A stretch of DNA of 64,000 nt from Halopiger xanaduensis SH-6 (GCF_000217715.1 NC_015666.1:880270-944269); one strand, 5' to 3'. Positions 38,890 to 48,981 are shown, counted from the first letter of the stretch. Notes: a model not told the origin generated them from the sequence alone. Translations and numbers: made by a program.

Positions 38890-39885
38890 ATGAATACGCT
38901 TCTGTTAGACAGCGACGCGGTCGACGAGCACGCCCAACTGGCCGCCGTCATCGACGCCGTCGAGGAGGCCTTCGGCGCCTTCGAGCGCGGCGACACGCAG
39001 ATGCCCGCCAAGTCCTACATCGAACTGCCCCAGTACAACGGGGACTTCCGCTCGATGCCCGCCTACCTCGACACCGGCGACTGGGACGCCGCCGGCGTCA
39101 AGTGGGTCAACGTCCACCCCGACAACCCCGCCGAGCACGACCTGCCGACCGTGCTCGGGACGATGATCTACTCCGACCCCGAGACCGCGTTCCCGCTCGC
39201 GATCATGGACGGAACTATGCTGACGATGAAACGCACCGGCGCCGCCGCGGCCGTCGCCACCGACTACCTCGCCCTCGAGGACGCCTCGAGCCTCGGTATC
39301 GTCGGCGCCGGCGTCCAGTCGTACACGCAACTCGAGGCGATCAGCGAGGTCCGGCAGCTCGAGGAGGTCGTCGTCGCCGATCAGGACGAGGAGCGCGTCC
39401 AGCGGTTCGTCGAGACCTACGAGGACCGGTTCGACGTCCGCGGCGGCTCGATTTCGGAGGCCGGCCACTGCGACGTCCTTTCGACGGTGACGCCCGTCCG
39501 GGACCCGATCGTGGGTTCCGACGACGTCGGCGAGCACACCCACATCAACGCGATCGGCGCCGACGCGGCAGGTAAGCACGAACTCGCGGACGACCTGCTG
39601 CAGGCTGCGCGGATCGTCATCGACGACCACGAGCAGTGCACCCACTCGGGCGAGATCAACGTCCCCTACGGCGAGGGCGTGCTGACCGACGAGGACATCT
39701 ACGCGGAGATCGGCGAACTCGTCGTCGGCGCCAAGGACGGTCGAACCGCCGAGACGGGCGTCACGGTCTTCGACTCGACCGGCCTCGCTATTCAGGACGT
39801 CGCGGCGGCCCGCGTCGTCTACGAGAACGCGAGCGACGCCGACGACGGCTACGCGTTCGGCATGATCGACACGAGCCAGCGGTAG
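38890..39885 (+). CDS. Ornithine cyclodeaminase/alanine dehydrogenase family protein
   Basis: 331 aa. Mu-crystallin/OCD fold: substrate-site Lys71 in GVKWVNVHPDNP, Rossmann motif GIVGAGVQSYTQ (residues 136-147), LSTVTPVRDPIV and HINAIGADAAGKHEL. The archaeal alanine dehydrogenase (Archaeoglobus AlaDH) belongs here and converts alanine to pyruvate plus ammonia using NAD; ornithine cyclodeaminase is the main alternative. The family includes several activities, so substrate is a guess. Monocistronic. Confidence 0.88.
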   Translation: MNTLLLDSDAVDEHAQLAAVIDAVEEAFGAFERGDTQMPAKSYIELPQYNGDFRSMPAYLDTGDWDAAGVKWVNVHPDNPAEHDLPTVLGTMIYSDPETAFPLAIMDGTMLTMKRTGAAAAVATDYLALEDASSLGIVGAGVQSYTQLEAISEVRQLEEVVVADQDEERVQRFVETYEDRFDVRGGSISEAGHCDVLSTVTPVRDPIVGSDDVGEHTHINAIGADAAGKHELADDLLQAARIVIDDHEQCTHSGEINVPYGEGVLTDEDIYAEIGELVVGAKDGRTAETGVTVFDSTGLAIQDVAAARVVYENASDADDGYAFGMIDTSQR

Positions 39886-39960
39886 CGACGCTACTGGAAC
39901 TGACTACGCAGCGCACAGCACTCCCGCTGCACGGAAAAATACGGAAATCAGTTTTCGCCG

Positions 39961-41403
39961 TTAATCGTCGCCCTCGACCGCCGCCGTGGAATCGCGTCCG
40001 GCGTCGGTTCCCAGTGCCGTCTCGCGAAGGTCGGCTTCGATCTCCTCGAGCGAGCGGCCCTTCGTTTCGGGGACCAGCCGGTAACAGAACACCAGCGCGG
40101 CCAGCGAGAGCGCGCCGTAGAGCCAGAACGTGCCGGACTGCCCGAAGACGTCGACCAGCCGGAGGAAGGTCAACGAGACGAGCAGGTTTGCGGCCCAGTT
40201 TAGGACCGTGACGACGCCCATCGCGGTCCCGCGGAACTCCATCGGGTAGATCTCGGAGATCATCAGCCAGAACACCGGGCCGAGCCCGATCGCGAAGAAG
40301 GCGACGTACAGCATCAGGCTCCCGGTCGCGACCCACCCGACGACCCCCGAGAGGCCGGGGAGGTAGAACACGGCGCCGAGGACGCCGAGCATCACGGTCA
40401 TCCCGCCCAGTCCCGTCAGCAGGAGCGGACGGCGGCCGGTGCGGTCGATCAGCAGGACCGCGACGACGGTCAGCGCGACGTTGACGACGCCGATGCCGAC
40501 CGTCGCGAGGATCGAGGCCGTGTCCTCGAAGCCGGTCGACTCGAGGATCGTCGGCGCGTAGTACATGACCGTGTTGATGCCGGTCACTTGCTGGAACACC
40601 GCCAGTCCGACGCCGACGATCAGCATCGGCCGGATCCACGGCTGCAGCAGGTCGCGCAGGCTACCCGACTCGGTGCGGATGGTCTCTTTGATCTCGCGGA
40701 GTTCGTCGTCGACCTGGTGCTCGACGCGGGTGCGGGTCAGCACCTCGCGGGCGTCGGCCTCGCGGCCCTGCTCGTAGAGCCAGCGGGGGCTCGCGGGCAT
40801 GAAGAGCATCCCGACGAACAGGACGGCCGCGGGGAGCATCCCGAGGCCGAGCATCCAGCGCCAGTCGCCGCCCGCCGAGAACGCGTAGTTGACGACGTAG
40901 GCGATGAGGATGCCGGTCGTCACCGTGAGCTGGTTCAGCGAGACCAGCGAGCCGCGGATTTTCGGCGGGGAAATCTCGGAGATGTACAGGGGGCCGACGA
41001 CGGAGGCGAAGCCGACGCCGATCCCGTCGATGATGCGGCCGAGGATGAGGATTTCGACGGTCGGTGCGATCGCCATGATGAGCGAACCGACGAAGAAGAC
41101 CACGGCGCCGACGAGAATGAGTCGGCGGCGGCCGAGTCGGTCGGCTAACCGTCCCCCGAACGCGGCGCCGAGGATCGCGCCGACCATCGCGCCGCTGACG
41201 ATCACTCCCTCGATGAGCGACGGGTCCAGCGAGACGCCGAGGACCGTCGCCAGTTCGAACGTCTCCCGGATGTACAACATCGCACCGGAGATAACGCCGG
41301 TGTCGAATCCGAACAGAAGCCCGTTGAGTGCGGCCAACGCCGCCACGACGTAGACGAACGAGTTGCGCTCGTCGGCGGCGTCGCCGGTCAGTAGTGATGG
41401 CAT
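39961..41403 (-). CDS. MFS sugar transporter (SP family)
   Basis: 480 aa, 12 membrane helices. Sugar-porter signatures are clear: GFDTGVISGAML near helix 1, GRLADRLGRRR after helix 2, PASPRWLYEQGR at the end of helix 6, QQVTGINTVMYYAPTI in helix 7, and PETKGRSLEEIE after helix 12. It is probably a sugar or polyol symporter or uniporter in the cytoplasmic membrane. The particular sugar is not readable. The central cytoplasmic loop is acidic. Confidence 0.95.
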   Translation of the reverse strand: MPSLLTGDAADERNSFVYVVAALAALNGLLFGFDTGVISGAMLYIRETFELATVLGVSLDPSLIEGVIVSGAMVGAILGAAFGGRLADRLGRRRLILVGAVVFFVGSLIMAIAPTVEILILGRIIDGIGVGFASVVGPLYISEISPPKIRGSLVSLNQLTVTTGILIAYVVNYAFSAGGDWRWMLGLGMLPAAVLFVGMLFMPASPRWLYEQGREADAREVLTRTRVEHQVDDELREIKETIRTESGSLRDLLQPWIRPMLIVGVGLAVFQQVTGINTVMYYAPTILESTGFEDTASILATVGIGVVNVALTVVAVLLIDRTGRRPLLLTGLGGMTVMLGVLGAVFYLPGLSGVVGWVATGSLMLYVAFFAIGLGPVFWLMISEIYPMEFRGTAMGVVTVLNWAANLLVSLTFLRLVDVFGQSGTFWLYGALSLAALVFCYRLVPETKGRSLEEIEADLRETALGTDAGRDSTAAVEGDD

Positions 41404-41493
41404 GTGTGGACTGTGATAAAAGTTAACTACGGTCCGAAGTAAATTTGACGATCGTTTCCAATCGATGGCTCAATCCGCGACCCGGCGGTCGGT

Positions 41494-42261
41494 TTACAGT
41501 CGGCGGGGCACCGATCCCGTCATCGACAGTTCGTCGCAGTAGTACGCGATCGGCGACTCCGTCGGCACCGGGAGCCCGTCGGCCTCGAACAGCGTGTTCT
41601 CGTGAATCGTCACCTCGGCGGGCTGCAGCGGCCACGGCTCGTGGGAGACCTCGGCCGTCAGGACGTCGCCGTTCGCCGGCGCGTAGAACCGCCGCCGCTC
41701 CGTGAGCCAGTACTCGAGCGTGTCCGGTTCGGGCCTGAACGCGTCCCCGTCGGGCCGGTACGTCGCCGAAAACCAGCCCGACTCGCGGTCCGGCTCCCCC
41801 GCCGTCGCGGGGTTGACGTCGGTTCGCCGGCTCGAGAACGAGATTCCCGTCTCGCTGCCGCTGACGTGCATCTGCGCGTAGCGGACGGGAAGGCGTGTTT
41901 GCCCGGCCGCGGCCGCAACGAGCGGATTGCCGACGTCGACGCTGAAGAAGAAGAGTCCGGGATCGTCGCGGTACCGAACGTACGTCCGGACGTTGAGTTC
42001 GGGGAAAGCGATCCTGGTCGCCGACGGCGAACCGCGGAGGCCGACGTTGACCAGCACGAACGGCAGCACGCTGATCCAGGCGTCCCCCTCCCACGTCTCG
42101 AGCGCGAGCGGGTCCGGAAGCTGTGGCCGGAGCGCGTCGGGACTGATCGGCCAGTGAACGAACAGGCCGTGTCGCCACGTCATCGAGGTGAGATGCGGGA
42201 GTGTCGGCAGCGCCGTATCGGTGTCGTGCCGTCGAAACGGTTCCGTATTGTGAGCCGTCAT
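41494..42261 (-). CDS. DUF2071 (YqjF-like) family protein
   Basis: 255 aa. Family features: MTWRHGLFVHWPISPDALRPQLP near residues 27-49, FVLVNVGLRG, FPELNVRTYVRY and FFFSVDVGNPLV, then the basic YWLTERRRFYA. It relates to acetoacetate-decarboxylase-like folds (YqjF), but no reaction is proven. Soluble, no signal. Divergently oriented to the TFB gene with a 213-base gap. Confidence 0.88.
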   Translation of the reverse strand: MTAHNTEPFRRHDTDTALPTLPHLTSMTWRHGLFVHWPISPDALRPQLPDPLALETWEGDAWISVLPFVLVNVGLRGSPSATRIAFPELNVRTYVRYRDDPGLFFFSVDVGNPLVAAAAGQTRLPVRYAQMHVSGSETGISFSSRRTDVNPATAGEPDRESGWFSATYRPDGDAFRPEPDTLEYWLTERRRFYAPANGDVLTAEVSHEPWPLQPAEVTIHENTLFEADGLPVPTESPIAYYCDELSMTGSVPRRL

Positions 42262-42430
42262 CTTGACTGTGCTGTTGCTGTGCTGCTACACCGGTACGTG
42301 GCATAAAACGGCGCGCTGCCTGTTAGATCCGATTGACGTCGCGATCGGTGTCGGCATTGTTCACTATCTGGAACGACGATAAGAAACACCGATTCGATCT
42401 CGGATGCGTTTATTTCACCGAGTCCGTTAC

Positions 42431-42438
42431 TTTAAATA
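42431..42438 (+). promoter_or_regulatory. TATA box of the TFB paralogue gene
   Basis: TTTAAATA lies 37-44 bases before the ATG. A GGAGA Shine-Dalgarno sequence (42466-42470) sits 4 bases before the start, so this transcript should carry a short leader, unlike the leaderless neighbours. Confidence 0.6.
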
Positions 42439-42474
42439 CCATTGTGGGGCAAACGGTAATTATCAGGAGATACA

Positions 42475-43401
42475 ATGGCGACTTCCGATTCGAACTCGAA
42501 CTCGAACTTGACTTCGGTCTGTCCCGAGTGCAACGGTCGATTGCGAGAGACCGATACCGAAACGGTCTGTGAGGAGTGCGGACTCGTCACGACCGAAGAT
42601 GCGGTCGATCGCGGGCCCGAATGGCGTTCGTTCGACGACGAGGAGACCGACCGTCGACGAACCGGCGCCCCACTCACTCGATCGCGCCACGATCGAGGGC
42701 TGTCGACGGAAATCGGCTACGGATCCGGCTCTAACTCGAGTTACGAAACCCGGTTGACCGGCCGGAAACGACGGCAGATCGCGCGCCTCCGGCGCGAACA
42801 CAATCGCGCCCGGATCTCCTCGAAAGCAGAACGGAATCAAGTGTACGGGTTCGCCGAAATCAGACGCGTCAACGCACAGCTTTCCCTATCTGACTCTGTT
42901 CGCGAACAGGCTTGCGCCCTGTTCGAGTCGGCCCAATCCGACGGTCTCTTTCAGGGCCGATCGCTCGAGGGGTTCGCCGCCGCTGCGATCTACGCGACGT
43001 GTCGAACGCGGTCCGTCGCGCGTACGATCGACGAGATCACGGCCGTCGCTCGCGCCGACGCCGACGAACTTCGCGCCGCGTACGACGCGTTGAACCGCGA
43101 ACTGGGGCTGCCGACCGGGCCGATCGATCCCGCGCAGTACCTGCCGCGATACGCCGCGAAACTCGAGGTCGGTTCCGCGGTCGAACGCCGCGCTCGCGAG
43201 CACGCGAACGCACTCTCGGAAGCGGGGCAGATCGGCGGCCGGAATCCGAGCGGCGTCGCCGGCGGCTGTCTCTACAAGGCGACGCAGGAACGCGAGGAGT
43301 GGCCGACGGTGACGCAGGCGGCCGCCGCCGACGTCGCCGACGTCGCCCCGGTGACGATTCGTGCGACGGTCACCGCGCTCGAGGAACTCGCTGATCGGTA
43401 G
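42475..43401 (+). CDS. tfb: Transcription initiation factor TFB, divergent paralogue
   Basis: 308 aa. Zinc ribbon Cys16, Cys19, Cys32 and Cys35 (CPEC, CEEC), then a linker with GPEWRSFDDEE as in TFB B-reader regions, and two cyclin-like repeats at about 112-205 (GRSLEGFAAAAIYATCR) and 210-305 (GRNPSGVAGGCLYKAT, VAPVTIRATVTAL). Haloarchaea have several TFB copies with different promoter preferences. Compared with canonical TFB, the second repeat is divergent and the basic linker region around residue 95 is Arg-rich. Confidence 0.92.
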   Translation: MATSDSNSNSNLTSVCPECNGRLRETDTETVCEECGLVTTEDAVDRGPEWRSFDDEETDRRRTGAPLTRSRHDRGLSTEIGYGSGSNSSYETRLTGRKRRQIARLRREHNRARISSKAERNQVYGFAEIRRVNAQLSLSDSVREQACALFESAQSDGLFQGRSLEGFAAAAIYATCRTRSVARTIDEITAVARADADELRAAYDALNRELGLPTGPIDPAQYLPRYAAKLEVGSAVERRAREHANALSEAGQIGGRNPSGVAGGCLYKATQEREEWPTVTQAAAADVADVAPVTIRATVTALEELADR

Positions 43402-43544
43402 CGAAGGGGTTCGGACGCCAATCTCGCTCGAGCGTCCGTTCGGATGCGCAACTGGCTCTCCGTGTTTGTGCTCGAGATTCAGCGATAGTTAGTGTCGACA
43501 GCGACGATACTCCGGTCCGATACTGACAGGCGTCACGCCGGCCG

Positions 43545-45653
43545 TTAGGTCGTCCGCAACGTATCCGTACTCGGCTCGTAGACCTCGCCTTTCTGTTTGA
43601 GCTTGTCGATCTCGTGTTCGGCCTTCGACTGGTCCATGCCGACCTCCTCGGCCCGCTCGAGGACGATATCGACCGGCGCGCCGTCGTCGTACTCCTCCTC
43701 GATGTCGCTGATGAGTTGCTTTAAGTTCTTGATCCGGTCGCGCTGGGACTTCGAGGTGCCGGCCTCGACGATGTCCGCGTCGAACTCGCCCGTTTCGGGG
43801 TCGACGCCGATGTCCTGTAGACAGGAGCGAACGATCTCGATGACCCGGTTCGCGTCGGACTCTTCGACCGTATCGGACAGTCGCACGCGGGCGCTGGCCT
43901 CCGAGAGGCGAACGAGCGCCTCGAGTTTCCGGGCCGTCACGGGAACGGGTGCGTCCTCGTCGGTCCCCTTCGAGCGCAGATCGACGTAGAAGTCCCGGAT
44001 CGCTTCCCGGGCCGCCTCGGTCATCCGCGGGTGGCAGTTCTGCTTCGCGAAGGCGATGTACTTCCGGAGGAGTTCGGCGTCGATCTCGGGGTCGACCTGC
44101 TCGGTCATCTCGTCGATCTCGTCGTTGCTGACCTCCAGCGAGGTCATCTGTTCGCGCTGGGTCGTCAGCTCGCCCGCGTAGTTGGTGGTCAGAATGTGCT
44201 CGGCGAGGTTCTTGTCCTTCTCCTCGTCGGGCTGGTCCGTGACTGTGAAGATGAGGTCGAATCGCGAAATGAGGGCCGGCTCGAGGTCGATCTGCTCGCC
44301 GATGGGTTCGTACTGGTCGAAGCGGCCGTACTTGGGGTTTGCCGCGCCCAGCAGGGAGCAGCGGGACTTGAGCGTGGCGTTGATCCCCGCTTTCGAGACG
44401 GAAATCTTCTGCTGCTCGAGCGCTTCGTGCATCGCCGAGCGGTCCTCCGGGCGCATCTTGTCGAGCTCGTCGACCGCCGCGATCCCCTGGTCGGCGAGCA
44501 CGAGCGCACCGGCCTCGAGGGTCCACTGCTGGCCGTCGCCGAAGTCGTCGCGGACGGCGGCTGCCGTGAGACCGGCTGAGGACGACCCCTTCCCGGAGGT
44601 GTAGACCGAGCGAGGGGCGATGTTCTGGATGTAGCCCAGCATCTGCGACTTACCGGTACCGGGGTCCCCGATAAGGAGCATGTGCAGGTCCCCGCGGATC
44701 CGCGAGCCGTCGGGGAGCTGCTTGGTGACCCCCGAGAACAGCTGGAGGATCATCGCGAGCTTCTCCTGGTCGTAGCCGTAGATCGAGGGCGCGATCGAGC
44801 CGATCATCTGCTCGTAGACGTCGTCCCGGTTGGAGATGTTGTAGATCTCCTTCTTGTCCTCGTCGGTGATGTTCATGTCCTCGAACTGCTCCTCCTCGAT
44901 CTCGACGGACATCCCCTCCATGTAGAAGTCGAAAACGGGAGACTTGTCCTGGCCGTCGCCCTGCTGCTCGAGGCGGAGGACGCCGGTCGCGGAGACGTGG
45001 TCGCCGGGGGTGACCTCGCCGGTGATGTCGTCCTCGACGTGGACGTCGAGCGACTGGGGCGTCTCCCCGCCGCGGAGCCCTTCGGGACTCTCCTGGATGC
45101 GGAGCTTCTGGGAGTCGACGAACTCGGACTGGTCGAAGTTCACCTGGAACGGTCCCTGTCGCTCGCAGCCCTGGCACTCGTGGGGTTCCTGGAAGTCGCC
45201 GCTGGACTGGGGGACGCGCGTGAGGGTGCCACAGAGCTGGCACTCGAAGGCGGCGTCCTCGATCTTCGGCCGGACGTCGGTGGCCTTGCGGACGATGCCG
45301 CGGACCTCGACGAGCGTGTTCATGTCGGGGGAACGGATCTCCCGAATTTCGGGTGATTCCGTCTCCGGCAGGTTCCGGACGCGGACGTGGGCCTGCCCGA
45401 GGCTGACGTCGATCGGGAGGTCGTAGAGCCGCAGCGCCTCCTCGGCGTATCGCTGGAGTTGCTCGGGCTGGTTCAGGAAGTCGTCGGCCAGGTCGGGATC
45501 GTACCGGTAGAGGTCCTGCCAGTCGACGTGGAGCGATCGCTGCTCGTTGGGGTACTGCTGCGCAAGCTGCTTGATCTCGTTGTCGTAGTAGTTGCGGAAG
45601 AACTGCTCGAAGGAATCGACGAGTTCGGAGTTACCCGCTTGCGCCTGCGCCAT
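43545..45653 (-). CDS. mcm: MCM replicative helicase
   Basis: 702 aa. N-terminal A domain, zinc site Cys138, Cys141, Cys160 and Cys163, OB domain with N-terminal hairpin, Walker A GDPGTGKSQ (329-337), Walker B VDELDKM (394-400), arginine finger in ISRFDL (Arg464), and a C-terminal winged helix after about 610. It forms the hexameric 3'-5' helicase at forks. No intein is present, although MCM is an intein site in several haloarchaea. A TATA box lies just upstream. Confidence 0.98.
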   Translation of the reverse strand: MAQAQAGNSELVDSFEQFFRNYYDNEIKQLAQQYPNEQRSLHVDWQDLYRYDPDLADDFLNQPEQLQRYAEEALRLYDLPIDVSLGQAHVRVRNLPETESPEIREIRSPDMNTLVEVRGIVRKATDVRPKIEDAAFECQLCGTLTRVPQSSGDFQEPHECQGCERQGPFQVNFDQSEFVDSQKLRIQESPEGLRGGETPQSLDVHVEDDITGEVTPGDHVSATGVLRLEQQGDGQDKSPVFDFYMEGMSVEIEEEQFEDMNITDEDKKEIYNISNRDDVYEQMIGSIAPSIYGYDQEKLAMILQLFSGVTKQLPDGSRIRGDLHMLLIGDPGTGKSQMLGYIQNIAPRSVYTSGKGSSSAGLTAAAVRDDFGDGQQWTLEAGALVLADQGIAAVDELDKMRPEDRSAMHEALEQQKISVSKAGINATLKSRCSLLGAANPKYGRFDQYEPIGEQIDLEPALISRFDLIFTVTDQPDEEKDKNLAEHILTTNYAGELTTQREQMTSLEVSNDEIDEMTEQVDPEIDAELLRKYIAFAKQNCHPRMTEAAREAIRDFYVDLRSKGTDEDAPVPVTARKLEALVRLSEASARVRLSDTVEESDANRVIEIVRSCLQDIGVDPETGEFDADIVEAGTSKSQRDRIKNLKQLISDIEEEYDDGAPVDIVLERAEEVGMDQSKAEHEIDKLKQKGEVYEPSTDTLRTT

Positions 45654-45989
45654 TGCACTGTGGTACGGGCGCCAATAGGTATAAATTGTCGCAAAGCGGG
45701 GCGAAACTGATCGCGGATCGCATCGCAGTTATCGGTCGGTGCGGTCCGATCGTCGTGCAGACTCGAGTCCTGTCGACTGAGAGACGAGCCGCTGGTAGGT
45801 GGCTGATGACGGCGCCGCGAAAGGGCGGGCCACGTCGAACAAGTCGTCCCCGACCGCTGTCGGGAACACACGCCGCGTCCTGTCTCGTTCCCTGTCGTTC
45901 ACGTGGCCACGATTTTCGATACGGTTCGTTCAGTTATGTATGTACGGCCAATTCATTTTGGTATCTGGTTCTGAAATAATCCGGTCGCG
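45654..45989. other. Upstream region of mcm
   Basis: 336 bases holding the mcm promoter at its left end and the end of the DUF502 gene at its right. The right part is AT-rich (ATGTATGTACGGCC, TTCATTTTGG). A 108-codon open frame on the plus strand has biased, unfamiliar composition and overlaps the mcm promoter, so I do not call it a gene. Confidence 0.5.
45678..45687 (-). promoter_or_regulatory. TATA box of mcm
   Basis: Reads AATTTATACC on the minus strand, 25-34 bases before the mcm ATG. The spacing predicts transcription beginning at or next to the start codon (leaderless mRNA). Confidence 0.65.
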
Positions 45990-46628
45990 TCACTCGTCTT
46001 CGTCGAACCCGTTCGAGGCGACGCCGAGCGTCGCGATCGAGCGGGCGGCTTCCTCGACGGTGACGTCGACGTCGTGGACGTTCTCGCGAGGCATGTGCAT
46101 CACGAAGCCGTTCGTCGTCGGGTTCGGTCCGAGCGGCACCATGATCGTCACCATGTCTTCGCTGGCGACGGACTGCTCGATATCGTCCGGCGTAACCGCC
46201 GTGAGGAAGCCGAGCATGTACGCTCCCTCGTGGGGAAACTCGACGAGTTTCACCTCCTTGAACTGGTCCGTATCGTCGTCGGCGAGGATCTTCGACGCCC
46301 TGCGGACGCTCTCGTAGACCGTACTCACGCCGGGAATCGTCTCCATCGTCTGGTGAACGCGCTGGGAAATGTACCGGCCGGGCGTATACTCCGCGACGAA
46401 CCCGATCAGGAGGAAGAGTCCGAACAGCGATGCGAGCGTTAGCAGTTGCACGACCGCCCGCGGCGGTTCGTTCGGCCAGGCGTAGAGCACGCCTTCGATA
46501 ACCGGGGAGAGCACGCCGAGAACGAAATCGAAGACGACGAGCAACACGACGAGCGTGGCGACCAGCGGAATCGTGATTACGATCCCGTTGACCAGCCACC
46601 GTTTCACTCCGATCCGGGGGGCCGACAT
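45990..46628 (-). CDS. DUF502 family membrane protein
   Basis: 212 aa. Two N-terminal membrane helices (about residues 10-40 and 60-82) are followed by the DUF502 core: TPGRYISQRVHQTMETIPGVSTVYESVR, KEVKLVEFPHEGAYMLGFLT and the closing MVPLGPNPTTNGFVMHMP. Bacterial and archaeal members are uncharacterised. Single gene. Confidence 0.88.
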   Translation of the reverse strand: MSAPRIGVKRWLVNGIVITIPLVATLVVLLVVFDFVLGVLSPVIEGVLYAWPNEPPRAVVQLLTLASLFGLFLLIGFVAEYTPGRYISQRVHQTMETIPGVSTVYESVRRASKILADDDTDQFKEVKLVEFPHEGAYMLGFLTAVTPDDIEQSVASEDMVTIMVPLGPNPTTNGFVMHMPRENVHDVDVTVEEAARSIATLGVASNGFDEDE

Positions 46629-46798
46629 TGGATCGTCTAGTTGTCAGTTCACCCCGGAAATCGTTCGGCTTGCAGGAAACTGTCGTCTCGCGCTGGAATC
46701 ACTCGATTTCCGACCGTTGTTACGTCTATCACAACAGGTCTGGTACTCCTCCCGTCGTTACAGCAACTATTTACAATCCGTGTTCTCACGTCGCAGCG

Positions 46799-47029
46799 AT
46801 GGACGAACGCGACGATCCCGATCGGATGATCGCCGCCTGTACGCACTGTGGCGCACTCTACGCAGCGACCGAACTGTCGGACGGCTCGATCCTACCGATC
46901 GGCCGACGTGACGGCTGTCGCTGCGGGGGCACGACGTTCACAAAAGTCAACGAGGAACTGCTCGAGAACGCGACCGGCGGTGGGCCGGCCGCGACCGAGA
47001 CCGACGACGAAGTCGAGTCCGAGGACTGA
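46799..47029 (+). CDS. Small zinc-ribbon hypothetical protein
   Basis: 76 aa. Cys14 and Cys17 (CTHC) with Cys40 and Cys42 (CRC) suggest one zinc site. The C-terminal 25 residues are acidic and probably disordered. The start follows an AT-rich CTATTTACAA element by about 22 bases, consistent with a leaderless transcript; longer in-frame starts would run through that element. Unknown role, possibly nucleic-acid or protein binding. Confidence 0.68.
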   Translation: MDERDDPDRMIAACTHCGALYAATELSDGSILPIGRRDGCRCGGTTFTKVNEELLENATGGGPAATETDDEVESED

Positions 47030-47206
47030 GTCCGGTTCCGTCTGTGTCTCTGCTGTCCGGTACCCACAGACGAGGCCGTTGCCGGAAGAACTGTCCGGCT
47101 CGTTCTCGAGCGCCGACGCGAATCTGCTATAAGCCGAAGTCGATCGCTCGGTTATCGCAGAACGGCGGGGAAACGGTGCTGGTGGCGGCGACCGCGTCGG
47201 ACGCGA

Positions 47207-48037
<831 letters not shown>

Positions 48038-48496
48038 ACGCGACGGTTGGGACGTGACGTGAAAAGGGCCTGCGCTCGCAGAAACGAATTCCGGAAAGCG
48101 GTCTAGAGAGTCTCTGGCGCGAATAATCGTTACTGTTCGAGAACGTTAGAACAGTGGATCTGTTCGTCGATTCCCTATCGTGGCAACAGGCTAGTCGTTC
48201 GCAACGTGCCGTCTCGTCAGTTCCGCGACTTCGACTTATTCAGGTACTGTCCGCGACCCAAACAAAGATGGGATAGCACTTACTTGTGTTACACCTTCAC
48301 ATCCAATTGGCCTGTCTCTCAAACGGCAGGTCAGCCCGCCACGCGAGCACCCACCAGAGCACGCCTGCGAGCCACCCTCCCGGCTCGAGGATTCGGATCG
48401 GAATTGCTCGAGAATACCCCCTTTTGATCGCTTTCACGGTTACATCTAGCTACCATCAACGTCTGTTGCTCATAGCGTCGCTCGTGACAGAACGAA
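48038..48496. other. Gene-poor, lower-GC region beside tRNA-Pro
   Basis: About 460 bases without a supported gene. Composition is more AT-rich than its surroundings (for example TTATTCAGGTACTG and GATCGCTTTCACGG). Open frames of up to 73 codons exist on both strands but none show domain features. Given the tRNA fragment at its right edge, this may be the residue of a lost integrated element. Confidence 0.45.
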
Positions 48497-48551
48497 GGGT
48501 ATCGTCCGGATTTGAACTGGAGATCGTCACGAATTCGTCGCTCACGATCTT
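48497..48551 (-). pseudogene. Degenerate tRNA-Pro fragment
   Basis: The stretch from 48486 matches the tRNA-Pro 3' acceptor and T-arm region at an offset of 72 bases: 30 of 35 positions agree, including GGATTTGAAC of the T loop. It then resumes a 5'-acceptor-like CACGATCTTG near 48543. Anticodon and D arms are missing, and the acceptor and T stems have mismatches, so it cannot fold as a working tRNA. It could be a decayed duplicate or an old attachment site. Confidence 0.65.
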
Positions 48552-48568
48552 GTTCGCGACAGAATGAA

Positions 48569-48641
48569 TGGGATCGCCCGGATTTGAACCGGGGTCACGG
48601 GCACCCAAGGCCCGAAGTATACCAGGCTAACCCACGATCCC
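48569..48641 (-). tRNA. tRNA-Pro (anticodon UGG)
   Basis: 73 nt. Acceptor arms GGGATCG and CGATCCC pair fully, discriminator A. The anticodon stem CGGGC/GCCCG encloses the 7-base loop CTTGGGT, giving anticodon TGG, which reads CCA and other proline codons by wobble. The T arm CCGGG with loop TTCAAAT is intact. CCA is not encoded. No intron. Confidence 0.95.
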
Positions 48642-48723
48642 GCATCCACTCTTTCGGGCGGACATCATAAAGGGTTTCGTTCCGTTCCGAACCGTTTTGT
48701 ATCGTCCTGAGCTAGTATCGCGT

Positions 48724-48981
48724 ATGGTTACTGGTCTCGAGATCCTCCTATTGGTCCTCGTCCTTGCGGCTGTCCTGGGTGCCTCCACGCTGATCCAGAC
48801 GGTCAGGCCCTTCATCGTCAACGCGGTGGTCGGACTCGTCGTCCTGTTTCTCGCACAGGCGGTGTTCGGCCTCAACGTCGCCGTCACGCCGATCGCGCTC
48901 GTTATCGTCGCCATCGGCGGCTTCCCCGGCTCGCTGCTGGTACTCTTGCTGTCGCTGTTCGGGGTTGCGTTCGTTCCCTGA
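48724..48981 (+). CDS. BofA-like small membrane protein
   Basis: 85 aa with three hydrophobic segments. The sequence FIVNAVVGLVVLFLAQAVFGL ends one helix, followed by VTPIALVIVAIGGFPGSLLVLLL; the GxPG turn matches the pro-sigma-K processing inhibitor BofA family. Archaea lack sigma-K, so the archaeal role is different and unknown, perhaps interaction with a membrane protease. The start chosen is MVTGLEI; a longer frame would add nine residues overlapping the tRNA promoter side. Confidence 0.8.
   Translation: MVTGLEILLLVLVLAAVLGASTLIQTVRPFIVNAVVGLVVLFLAQAVFGLNVAVTPIALVIVAIGGFPGSLLVLLLSLFGVAFVP

Noticed and set aside
45653-45979. 108-codon frame in the mcm upstream region
   Set aside because: Overlaps the mcm TATA box, biased composition and no family features.
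48206-48427. 73-codon frame left of tRNA-Pro
   Set aside because: No recognisable motif; may be a remnant of a mobile element but nothing supports a specific transposase.
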